From NCBI GenBank assembly GCA_020744425.1, contig JAGMUV010000020.1, positions 682,001 through 746,000 of the forward strand: a stretch of 64,000 nucleotides of DNA, written 5' to 3'. A program made the position numbers and the translations under genes. The notes beneath the pieces were generated by a model. The model searched no databases. It was not told the origin of the DNA and worked only from the letters and a program-made list of their open reading frames with translations. The DNA comes from Dactylonectria macrodidyma. Lineage: Eukaryota; Ascomycota; Sordariomycetes; Hypocreales; Nectriaceae. Every line of letters begins with the position of its first letter. Positions within the stretch are counted from its first letter, which is position 1. Of this stretch, positions 21,174 to 32,120 are shown piece after piece.

Positions 21174-23039
21174 ATGGACACTGAAGCAGTAAACAACGCG
21201 CGACATGGCCTGAGACTCCTTCTTGTCACATTGCTCCTGACCTCCATCGGGTTTTTCATTTACTATGTCTACCGGCAGGCTCTACCAAAACCGCTTCCTG
21301 GAATACCATGCGATGAAGTGGCCGCAAAGAAAGTTCTCGGAAGTCTTCCATCCATGTTCTCGCACTGGAAGCAGCATGGAGTGGTGATGCCCTGGCTCAC
21401 CGGGCACAATCTCAAGCACAACCCCCCTCTTGTCCAATTTTTCGGCGCGCCTTTTGCTCAGCCTACCGTAATCTTGTCGGACTTTCAGGAGTCTCAAGAC
21501 ATACTGCTTCGAAGGGGCAAGGAGTGTGACAGAGCCGACAGAACGCTGCAAAGCTTCGAAGGCATGATTCCTCACCATCATCTCGCCATGAGAACCAACG
21601 GCCCGCGCTTCAAGGGAAACAAGGAGCTAGTGAGATATTTGATGAGCCCCAAGTTTCTGCACGAGGTATGATTTGGAACGTCTCAGGTCATCATTCGTCA
21701 ATCACTAAATCGTCCTAGGCCTCTGCCGTTCAGATATATGAAAAGAGCCTGGCTCTCATCGACCTATGGTCGTTGAAAGTGAAAACTTCCGGTGGCAAGC
21801 CCTTTCCCGCCCGTCAGGACATCTTTGATGCCGCCTTGGACATGGTAAGCGGGGCTGCTTTCGGGTTCAAAGACGATCTCAGCATCACCAAGCGCCAGCT
21901 CAACCACTTCCTTTCCAATGGCGTCAAGTTCAAAGAGCACGAAAACGGATCGGTTGATTTCCACGGATTCCTGTCATTACTGAGATTGCAACCCTAAAAG
22001 CTGTCGCCGATCATCTCGGAACCCTTATCGTGTCGCCAATCCCCAGGTTGACTTATGCCTATAGTATGCTCACCAATTCCAAAATGCGTCGGGATATGAC
22101 AAAGAAAGATAAAATTATCATGGCCCAGATCAAGCAGTCTGTTGAAAGTCTGAAGGGTGGTGATGGAACTCCCCAGTCTGCGACGGATTACATGGTGCAT
22201 CGAGAGATTTCTGTTGCCAGGAAAGAGGGAAGAGAACCCGATCTCTTCTCGAGAAGGACAATGGACGAGGTAAAAAGAAATCGGACGAATGGTTTAACAG
22301 CATGCTAACCGCTCTAGCTTTTTTGGATATATTGTTGCTGGCCACGAAACCACATCTTCGTCACTTTCTTGTAGGTTATACTTTGCCATCATGTTACAAC
22401 AGCCTCAGCCCTTGTGCGGGAAAGAGGTGGATAAATTGCTGGCTTTTCTAGATGCAAAACTGACAATGCATCCATAGGGGCTCTCAAATTCATCGCAGAC
22501 CACCAGACTGAGCAAGATAAGTTGCGGCAAGCTCTGTGGGAGGCTTTCCCTGATGCAGCCGCCGAAAAACGTGTTCCTAATGTGAAGATTACCACTACTC
22601 ATGTTCCCTACCTCGATGGTATCATCGACGAGTGTATGCGGCTTGGTCAACCGACTCATCTAGACCGGGATACACGAGCAGCCCTGCTGAAGTTGCTGAC
22701 TCTGTAAGATCAGAGACCTCACAGACAAAGATCACGGTTGGTTCGTGGAGTGTAGATGACATGCACTTGTTCAAGCCCGAGAGGTGGCTAAAGACGGGCG
22801 ACAGCGGCGAACTCGTCTATGACTCATAAGCAGGGCCGTTCATGTCATTCAGCCTGGGCCCCCGTGGCTGTTTCGGGAAAAGATTGGCATACTTGGAGAT
22901 GCGTATAGTTTTGGCTCTTTTGATGTGGAACTTCCGCTTCGCGAAACTCCAGGGCGAGTTGGCCAAGTACGATACACTGGAAGGTGTTACTGTTATGCCT
23001 CGGAGTTGCTATGTTGGACTTGAACGAGTTGAGCTATAG
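21174..23039 (+). pseudogene. Cytochrome P450, broken
   Basis: Remnant of a microsomal class II P450. Exon 1 (21174-21665) is intact, with an N-terminal membrane anchor and a proline-rich hinge (LPKPLPGIP). Exon 2 starts at 21719. The I-helix motif GYIVAGHETTSSSLS, an ExxR-type ECMR, PERW and the haem loop [18 protein letters not shown] are all recognisable. Near 21964 one base is missing: VDF and the continuing PRIPVITEIATLKAVADHL lie in different frames. After ECMRLGQPTHLDRDT (about 22690) the reading breaks again and part of the segment before PERW is lost. An in-frame TAA at 22827-22829 stands 24 nt before the haem loop. The protein would be non-functional. Confidence 0.85.
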
Positions 23040-23905
23040 GTGCAGTAAGGACGATGTATCATTCTCTGACTTGACTGAACATTTCTTCATTACGTTGGAT
23101 TGTAGAGAGAATAAATAGCAACAGAGGTACCTTGTAATGCGAAAATGCGGTTGACAAAGCGGCAAACTTGATGAGTAGGGAGAGTATGCGATCACGCGAT
23201 ACCTCATCACGTAGCACAAAACTAGCCAACACGAGATGCGGTCAATCCAATTCATCTATCTCCTCAACCAGCCTACTAAATGCCATTGTTATGCGTCGTT
23301 ACAGTCAGTTCTGTGTCAAGATTGCTTCCATTTGTCTTTACACAGATTTCTCATTCTCACAACACCCTATCAACTACAAATAACAAATCCCTCACCCTAG
23401 AGCGGCAATGGTTGCGAGATACCATCAGCTTTGACTCAGCCATGAAAACTCCTCTTCTCGGTCCGCAGACCCGTCGGCCCGTAGACCAGCTCTTTTGCTG
23501 CTGCCGCACCAACGGCCTTTCTCGGAAGGAAATGGCACCACAGAGAGTCAAGGCCAGAGCGTCATGCATCTCGCTGCACATCCTAACTTCGAAATACTTG
23601 CAGTTGTCAAATCATATTGTTTCGTGCGAACCCGATTGGCCGTCTCAGTGGCTCATCGGTATCAGACTGTCTCGACCGCTTCTTTTAAAGGCGGGACAGT
23701 GAAACATGCCCGCAAAAAAAAAAACACGTCGCATGAAATACGGCGCACATAACACGTCAAGTGACTTCTTCGTACCCGCGTATAGATAGAAATTTCGGAC
23801 GCGGGGTAGCTATTGAAATGCAAGTATTTAGCCTAGAATTAATCGCCAACGTTTCTGAAGCCTCTTCACTCTGGTGTTCTTCTCGTCTAACTCCGCCTTG
23901 CAACC
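23040..23905. other. Intergenic region
   Basis: No gene or repeat recognised. The right end serves as promoter and 5' leader for the plus-strand gene starting at 23906. An A-run occurs at about 23714. Confidence 0.4.
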
Positions 23906-26561
23906 ATGTCGTCTTCCCGTTCATCCTCGGATTCTCTCCGACAGGCGCCTCCAGCATATGATGATGACGAGAACGAGGTGATCGATGAACAGCAAGAAAC
24001 CGAGCTGAACGAGGCGTTTTATGCCTTGGAACTGTCACCTTCGCCCACTGCGCCCACAGTAGACACGTGCTTGGCGCACCTCAAACTCCTTTCCGCATTC
24101 GAAGAGCTAAAGATAAAGGTCGGTAATACAAATGGTCTATGGGAAATATGGGACTCTCGATCCATCAATCCGTCCGGTGGAGCCTCAGTCGATCCAGCCG
24201 AGATCCTCGTCAAGCTGCGAGAAAAGAGATGGGCAGTGTACGTAGCAAGGGCAGTAGACAGGTATGAGGCTTGGTGGGCTAGCTTTGTGCCGGGCATGCT
24301 ACGGCTTGCAAGCATGATGACAACAGCTGAAGCGGGCGATGATACGTACGAAGGCTTTCCATCGCAGAGCAAGCCGATAAATTGGACCTCCGAAACGCTT
24401 CCTCCACTAGGTATGATCGAGTTCATTGTCCCAGTCTGGGTTCTTCAGCCAAGCTAAACCTCTTTAGATGTCCTGCTTGTCTGGCACGCTCACATGCTGA
24501 ATCCCAGAAACTACCTCGAGGTCGGTGAGAAGTCTTGCTAGCAATCAATTGCTAACATCCGATATAGGACTGCCTGCGTCATGGCTACGGGTCTCTTTGG
24601 GCGGCGGGAATGCCGTGGGCCCTATTGAATGAAGCCATCAATCCACAGTTCGAGTACTCTGGCTCTGATGTATGCCAAGATGCCTGGAAGGTCCGCACTG
24701 GTCGCGACTGGGTGAACCAGGCGGATCCGGTCACAAAGCAGCTCAAGTGTCCTGCATGTTCTATGATAAATGAGATACCTTGGACTACATGCGGTCAAGG
24801 TGAAGATGCAAAAGGTGGTCGGTAAGATATACTCGACAGCATGGAGCTCTGCATGTGTACCTCACTAACTTATCGCAAAAGGCCTGGACTCGTTGGTACA
24901 GGATATGGCGATGGCAAGTTTACCTGGGTCTGCAACGCATGCGGAATGTTCATTGATCATGAAATTCTTCGGTTCGCGAAATTTCGAAACGACGTCACAA
25001 ACCTAGTCAAGAACGACTTTCCCATGCCTGGCACAATCATCAACGCCGAGCTGGGCCTGGTGAAGAAAACTCCCAAGGACAGCGACCAGCTCTTCCCGAA
25101 TCGCCTCGTCCGACTCGGCCTCCTCGTCGAAGTGTTGGAAGGCATGAAGCCAGGATCTGCGGAGAAACCGACCATGGCTAAGATCAGAGACACGATTGAA
25201 GAGATCACGAGACAGACACACCTGCGTCATAGTACCAAGCAGCTCAAGAAAATTGACAAGGGCATTTCGGGCCTAGCCACACTAGGCTCACACCAGCTGT
25301 CAATCTCAGCCCGCCTTCATACCAGGAGAATGATGTCGCGATACTGGGAGAACTCTTCAATTTTCTCTATCGACCTTTGTGGGTGCGTAATGCGTCAAGG
25401 AGTCTTCACCAACAAGATGTACAAGGTAAGTCAGTACCGAGTTACTTTTATGAGCATACGATCTAACTATGTAAAGATCGATTGGATACACACCAGTACA
25501 GCTGGGGAGACAATGCTCAAACTTCTCAGCAAATACGACCGATTTTTTGACATTATCGCCACACATCCAAATAAGGTCGTCGTGCCAACGCTTGACATTG
25601 ACTTAGCGTGGCATACACATCAACTGAGCCCTCAAAACTACTTCAACTTCACCGTTAGCAAGACGTTAGCATTCACAGACCACAACGATAAAGTCGACGA
25701 GGATCAACTCGCCATTTCTTTCGGATGGATGAGCAAGATTTACCAAGATACATACGGAGAAGTATACGCACAATGCACATGTTGGTTTTGTGAAAGTACA
25801 CCACTCCCACGTAGCCGTCGAGGCGTTTCGGGTCGGGTTTCCAGCTAACAAAATGCACAAGGCATCCGGACCATGAATACCACTGGCAGCAAATCAGCCA
25901 AGGGGAAACTTAACAGCGGTAGGCTCACTTTGAAACACCACGGATCCTATACTTTCATCTCCCCTATTCCGTGATTTAGATACGTGAATGCTAATGTTGA
26001 AAACTCTTTAGATGCAGTAGAGACCGTCCAGCAAGAAACGCCCCGTGAACCAGTTCACATATCCTCTCACCCTGCAATGCAAGTTGGAAAAGAAACAACA
26101 AGTCGCCGTCGCACTCAAAAATTACTCTTCCACAACGAACTGAACGATTCGTACGACAAAGCGCGTCGCCAGTATAAGAAAGGCTTCAGATCCTTGTTCG
26201 GCCAAAGCTCCCGCTTGGGTCCATCCAGCGCGGCGAGGACAATCGGCCCTCGTGGTGAAGACTCATGCAACCACTGGGGCAAGACGATCCTGCTACAAGG
26301 TCCTTGGGCGTCACAGATGGTAACTGCTTTGACGCCGGAAATGTACGCAACGCCGCCTGGCGTGTTTCACACCCAGTCCGAGAAGCCTGGTGCTTGCGCA
26401 GCTGGTACATGTGGAGGACAAGGACGTTGTGGATCGGGAGCTGTGTCCGTTTGCGGTGCTGGCTGTACTGGGGTATGTCGACAGGAATATCCATTTCTGT
26501 TCGTGGCTAACGTGGAGTCTAGATGGGTAAGGACATGGGATCGAGTTTCGGGGCTACTTAA
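23906..26561 (+). CDS. Glycine-rich domain (DUF1399/GRDP-like) protein
   Basis: Eight-exon gene giving about 743 residues: 23906-24410, 24468-24520, 24568-24821, 24882-25425, 25477-25795, 25862-25918, 26012-26472, 26523-26561. It matches the fungal DUF1399 / glycine-rich-domain family. Two histidine motifs typical of it are visible: VLLVWHAHMLNPRNYLEDC and LDIDLAWHTHQLSPQNYF. A zinc-ribbon-like pair occurs between them (LKCPACSMIN ... WVCNACGMF). The tail is low in complexity and rich in Gly and Cys (CAAGTCGGQGRCGSG). The N-terminus is acidic and disordered. All phases close. Junctions 25795/25862 and 25918/26012 rest on weaker splice sites chosen for frame. Molecular function is unknown; plant homologues are linked to development and stress. 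It converges with the NLR gene. Confidence 0.8.
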
Positions 26562-27148
26562 GGATAGGAAGTCAGCCGCCTAACTCATGCGTATGTTGAA
26601 CAGCCACGGGCGGCCGCCTCGTAACGACGATTTGGAACAAGAAGATTCTGTTGGCCAGGGATAAAATTCAAGACCAGGGCTTGTACTCCAAGATCCTGAA
26701 AGCAACTTCGTCTCCATTTCTCTTTGCTTAAGTAGAAATATTCTCGAAGCCACGATACGTATCAACTAAGTCGCAGCAATTTGCAACTAAGCATAATTGT
26801 AAGGGGGCCTATTTCAACAGCAGCCAGAGTATTTTGCACAGCATGTTGCAATGCATCATGAGCCTAAGTCTTATCGTCTACACCGCCCTCATTTAGTTCT
26901 CTTTCCTCTAATCTTTATATCATCTTTTGATCTCAGTATTTCTAGTCTTTACGATTGCTATTACTGAGGATAAATGGGCTTATTATATAGAAATTCTGTG
27001 CAGATAGCAAAAATTAAATGTGAAAATAGCAACACCCAAAAGAAACTAAGATAGACATCCGCGAATCTGAATTTTCACCGACTTACTATGTTTTCTCAAA
27101 AAGTTTAGGCGAGCTACTAGACGATACAAAAAGATATGCACTCGTAGA
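26562..27148. other. Convergent 3' intergenic region
   Basis: AT-richer DNA between the 3' ends of the DUF1399 gene and the NLR gene. No coding or repeat structure is recognised. Confidence 0.4.
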
Positions 27149-30100
27149 TCACTCTTCAATGCCTTCAAGCGCCTTGCGCATCTTCTGGAGCCGTCGCTCT
27201 GATTGCACTCGAAGGTCGTCAGTCTCCGGATATATCCTACTTCGTACTGCCACTACGTGCTCCATCAGCTCAGCTGCCTCCTCTGTCTGTCCGCTATAAT
27301 GATGCAATGTGAATGCAAGAATGCTCTCTGATTGTAAGCGATCGGGATGCTCTTCTGGCAACGTTATCTCCTGTACATCCACTGCATGTTCAAGCAGCTG
27401 GATCGCTTTCTCCACTTGTCCATTCTTTCGATATGCCATTGCAAGATTTTGCTCTGATATTAGGCGATCGGGGTGCTCTTCTGATAGTGTTTTCGCCCGT
27501 ACATCCACCACATGTTCAAGAAGCGGGACCGCTTTCTCCACTTGCCCATTCTTTTGATATGCTATTGCAAGATTTTGATCTGATGTTAGGCGATCGGGGT
27601 GCTCTTCTGATAGTGTTTTCGCCTGTACATCCACCACATGCTCAAACAATTGAATTGCCTCTTCGAGCCTCATACTCTTTTGATACGCCGTTGCAAGCAA
27701 ATTCTCCGAAGTTAATCGGGAGTTATCCTCTTCTGCCAAATTTTGCTTCATGGCCACTACCTCCTCTAAAAGCTGAGTTCCGATGGTAACCTGTCCGTTC
27801 AACAAGTAAACTAACCCAAGAGATTGCTGTGAGTTCAATTTGACAGGTTGGTCCGGCGGTAGAGTCTTCTGCCACAATACGACGCGCTCCAAGACATCGA
27901 CGGCCTCCTTGATCCGTCCTTCCCTCTCCAAACATCTTCCCACCCAATTGCTCAAAATACAAATGCGGGGGTCGTCAGTTGCTCCAATATATTGTAGGAG
28001 TCTCAGGGCGTGTGGCAAGCACTGTTGCCACAAGTCGCGGTTCTCCCAGTCATTATTCGGAAACACAGCCGCAAGCTGATGGGCTGCGTCCTGCCCAGTT
28101 TCCTTGGTCATGTTGTTTTGGTCGGTCCAGATACGTGTGGCCAGATGCACGAGTCGGTGCATCTCAAATGCCTCGCCATCCCCTCGTCTGCTTAGAAATC
28201 CATATCCACAAAGTGTGCCAATCGCCTTTGTCAATTGCTGCTCCGATCCCATTCTTGGTAGAATCCATCTAGGGATGGCTTTGGGTTCGATGTGTGACGT
28301 AAATGAGAGAATCGCCGCAGCAGGCTCGTCATTCCGTCGAATCTGGTCGAAAGATATAATCCAAGTAGTTGCCACTGCGTTTTGACTACTGCTGTAATGA
28401 GCACTATCATGGAAACTGCTACTTAGCAGTTCGATCATTTCTTGATCTTTGCTTTCACAAATATGAAGGTATTCAGTGATGAGAATTTTGTTGATGCTCA
28501 TATAAGCTGCTGCCTGAGCAACCGCTAGAGGGAGAAATGTGAGCTTCTTCAACAACTGCATCACGACCTGCTCATTCTGAACCTGACTCTTTTGGACGGA
28601 CCAGTTGTTTAAGATGGCTTTCGCTTCATCTGCGCTCATTGGGCCTAGTTCAACCACGTCGCCCGCCGCAGCTCTGACAGCGACCTGTTGAGATCTTGTT
28701 GTGAAAAGAATTCGTCCGCGGTCGCTTTCCGGGAGATATTGATGTATCCCACGTGTTGCGTCTGACGAGCCCCAAAGGACGTCTGCGTCGTCAGCGTTAT
28801 CAACAATGAGAAGCCAATCACCCGGCTTCTCTGAGCTCAGGTATCGCCGAATCACCTCTTTTGAGTCTTTAGTGTCGTCGTCACTGATCGCAAGCTTCTT
28901 TTGTATCTCGCCGCAAGCCTGCTCGAAGCTGGAGGTGCTCAAGGCGGGTACCCATAGCACAGAGCATCCTTGTCTGTTTTCTTTGACCCAGTGCGCAAAG
29001 TGAAGCGCTATTTGGGTTTTACCCATGCCCCCAAGTCCAACAAGGGAAACTCGGTCGGTCCCAGGCTGCGTGAAAAGCATTCGGACAAGTGTGTCAAAGA
29101 CGGCTTTGCGCGCCACAAAACGGCGGTTCTTTGAGAATGGAAGATAATGTACTGTATTTCCTTTCTGGCGTCAGCTCTTACAAAATCAAGACATTTCATA
29201 GTTTCTATACTAACTTGCTTCTGAGCCCGGCTCTGGTACCGGCTGCGGTACAGGTGCAATGTGGGTAACACCGGCAAAAGCATCCACGAATCTGTTGATT
29301 TCTATTTCCACATCCGCCAAGTAGTTTTTTGTATGCCCAGCAATCGTACTTGATTTCTCCCAGTCAGACAGGGTGACATCCTTCAGTCCGAGGTCAACAT
29401 TGAACCGGTAGTACTGGCCGCTATCGCGAAATCGCTTCTTGAGGTCAAAGGCCACTTTCTTTGATGATGACGCCATTTTCTTCAACGCCTTTAGGATGGA
29501 CGTTCGTGTGTCATCAAGGGTGACCACATCCCCAAGGCCAGTTCCTATGCTGAGAATATGCATGTCCTTGCGATCCGGAAATTGTTGCTCAGCCTCTCGG
29601 ATCAAAACGTCGCATGGGTTGTTGTACCCGAATCCAGCATCCACATAAGAGATCTGCATCTGGCCGACCCTGATTGGTTTAAAAAAGGTTGTTGCTGCTG
29701 ATGTTGCCCGTGCGATCTGCCAGATGGTACAACCATTCAAGTCGTTGGAAGTGTCGTACGTCTTGAAGAGCGTGGGTGGGGCGTCAATGTTGACCTCAGT
29801 AATGGCCAGAACAACACTACCACATGTTAGAGGTTTACGGATAAGTATCCAGAGTGACATACGTCTTGGTACACGAAGGGCTGCGGAACTCCATCCCATC
29901 ATGTGTGCAACTGGCAGTCGTTGACTGCCCTTGCTCGCGTTGAGCAACGCAGTGTGGATCTGTGCAAAATTCGCGGATAGTCTGCTTGATGGCTGCTTCT
30001 AGAGCCTTAGCTGAGAAGGCTCCAGATGGAGATGCTGGGAGTCTTAGTGTTCGCTTCTGGGTAAAAGCCATCTGGGCCACTTTTGTGTACGCTTGCAAGC

Positions 30101-30431
30101 ACTGATCAACAGTCATGCCCAATCGTCCAAGCATAATGGCAATGATTCTGTTTACGAAGTTAACGAGATGAACATTAAGAAGCATGTATGAGCTTACCCT
30201 CCTGTGCTGGTGCCGCCAATCAGATCGAAATGATCGCATGGTCTGGGTATCTGGTCGAGGCCATTTACCAAGCGGAGCTTTTCCATGATTTCCTGTAGAA
30301 TCATAAGGCTCGAGATGCCACGAACTCCACCTCCATCTAAGTGAGTTAGCGGCGCAACATGGTTGTAAAATGGGTGTAATACCGAGGGAGAGAACCCTCA
30401 AAGGGCGCTCAGAGTCGTTTGGGGCATACAT
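27149..30431 (-). CDS. NOD-like receptor: patatin - NB-ARC - TPR
   Basis: Five-exon gene (30383-30431, 30198-30336, 29863-30147, 29215-29816, 27149-29151) for a 1025-residue fungal NLR. The N-terminal effector domain is a patatin-like phospholipase: oxyanion loop DGGGVRG (about 17-23), nucleophile elbow GTSTGG (about 60) and DAGFGYNNP with the dyad aspartate (about 217). The switch domain is NB-ARC: P-loop GLGGMGKTQ (about 395), Walker B LLIVDNADD (about 472) and FTTRS. The C-terminus is a kinesin-light-chain-type TPR array of 42-residue units (about 760-1010). In Neurospora, PLP-1 with this architecture triggers heterokaryon incompatibility. Here a role in self/non-self recognition and regulated cell death is inferred. 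All catalytic motifs are intact and no stop interrupts the frame. The start is ATG 30431, because the preceding in-frame codons are not ATG. Confidence 0.92.
27339..27716 (-). repeat. 126-bp near-identical TPR-coding tandem repeats
   Basis: Three head-to-tail units (27339-27464, 27465-27590, 27591-27716) each encode one 42-residue TPR of the NLR, ending in a (S/P)EEHPD motif. The second and third are nearly identical at the DNA level over long stretches, and more diverged units flank them on both sides. High identity between units points to recent duplication or concerted evolution, as reported for repeat domains of incompatibility NLRs. Confidence 0.85.
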
Positions 30432-30911
30432 GGGCAACTTGTTCTGTTATTCTGTTGCTTGTTCTGTATAACATGTTAATATTTTTTTATTCTGTTATTC
30501 TGTTATCATGTTATGGCTTTCATACTAATCCGTTATAACGGAATAACAGAATAAACAGGATAAGTGAAATAAGCTTTTTTCATTGCCTTTAGCACATCCA
30601 ACGGACTAAAAGGTCATACATTTAATCAAGCGGGAAGGAAGGTCTCTCAGCTGTTCAGAAAGGCTGCTGACTGGCAGGTCGGAAGTCTGAACTTCCAGTA
30701 AGAAGTTGGTATCATCTATGTTTCCCAAAAAGCAAGTTATTCAACACAACGACCCCGGAGGCCCTTCACCCTAATTCGTTTACTATCGTGTTCCTTATCC
30801 TGTTATCTTGTTATCTTATCCTGTTATCCTGTAAACTGTATTTTTTCTTATCTTGTTCTGTTTAACATGTTAAGGGATTTCTAAACATGTTATACAGGTT
30901 GCCCATGTATG
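30425..30911. repeat. Low-complexity segment bounded by 14-bp inverted repeats
   Basis: CATACATGGGCAAC at 30425-30438 recurs inverted at 30898-30911. Between them, two AT-rich arms are built of words such as TTCTGTTAT and ATCCTGTT (about 30441-30560 and 30785-30895), with several copies of AACATGTT and a CGTTATAACG palindrome near 30530. The layout resembles a MITE or other small non-autonomous element, or an inverted duplication of the NLR gene start. The left inverted repeat contains the NLR start codon. No target-site duplication was identified. Confidence 0.5.
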
Positions 30912-32120
30912 GTTTGGGGTTGTTTGGCTCATCATTCGTAGTCAAAGCCAATGTTAAGCTAAGGATGGAGGACGACCACAAGACGAAGTCTGATAGGATG
31001 AGAGAATTTGAGAATCATCAAGAGGTTCCCCAGATTGGTTCGAGTCTCCTCAGTGATCATGCAGCAACGGAATCGCCTCACTCGGGCGGTTGCCCCCACG
31101 TTACGTTAATGATATAGTAGGGTTACGCTTCATGTGCGGGGTTGAACTGTGGTTCCAGTACGAGAATTCAGCCGCAAAATCCCGTGACAAGGCTGATTTC
31201 GAGAAGGGGCTTGGCTTTGGGGGCCATGCATGCATATGGGTAATAAACCGCTCTGATACGCAGCCTTACTGTCCTTCAAAATGAAGCTAGGCTCACGTGC
31301 TAAAGACAAGAACCATCTTGGCCCAACCAGCGGCAATGGCGTTCTGAATTAAGAGAATCCATCGTCTTCAAGATGGAGTAAATGTATAAATTTCATACGA
31401 TAAGCTACGATCAAATATTTTTGCAACCAAGGCATCCTAAGACGATAGACAACTATGGTATAGCAAGGCACCTACTCTGTACAAATGGCAGGGTTGCTGA
31501 CTAAGGTATCAGGAACAAGGGGTTTCTGGCCGTCAGTTAAACAACACAAACAACTACCTATGATCAAGCATTCAGCCTAGGCGCATTACCAATTACTATG
31601 GCCTAGATTCAATATTACGACGCATAGTGGCAATATCCCATGCCAATCGGGACTCGCCTGGTCGCGCCGTTTCGTGTCGCGAGCTTGCCGCGAGTCGGGC
31701 CAATTTGATCCGGAGGATTCGTGGGTCCAGCCAATAAGATTGCCATAATCAGCATGTCAGCAACATCACGGAGCCGAATCTATCGCTTTAGTCACCCACT
31801 CGGCCGAAATTTGACTTTGGGAAGCCTAAGATCAACAATCACTCGGCCGAGTGTGAGATTTAGAGGGGGCTGACATCAGCATCCTCACTCGGCCGGGTGT
31901 AGACCAAGATTTCGGGGTTTCCTAGAACACCGGGCAGGATTAAGCGGTTTTATCTTCTGTTTCTAAATCCGAGGCCATTCTGTCTTCCTCCGTAAAGTAT
32001 AAGTAGCTGAGTGGACCACTGAGTCTCAAGAATCAAGCAAGACATCACAGCGCACTCACAGCCTCACTTCCAGCAACACTCTCAACTCCACCACAGCAAT
32101 CCATCTCATCTTTGTTCAAT
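30912..32120. promoter_or_regulatory. Intergenic region with three CACTCGGCCG sites upstream of the FAD monooxygenase
   Basis: No gene is supported in the left part; an 87-codon open frame near 30900 has no recognisable features. On the right, three copies of a zinc-cluster-type motif occur within 103 bp: CACTCGGCCGA at 31797-31807, the perfect 14-bp palindrome CACTCGGCCGAGTG at 31840-31853 and CACTCGGCCGGGTG at 31886-31899. They lie 220-325 bp from the monooxygenase ATG, upstream of a TATA-like TATAAG at 31998-32003. Confidence 0.6.

Noticed and set aside
30441..30895. Telomere-like or CRISPR-like repeat array
   Set aside because: The TTCTGTTAT/ATCCTGTT words are irregular, without constant spacers or telomeric TTAGGG units.
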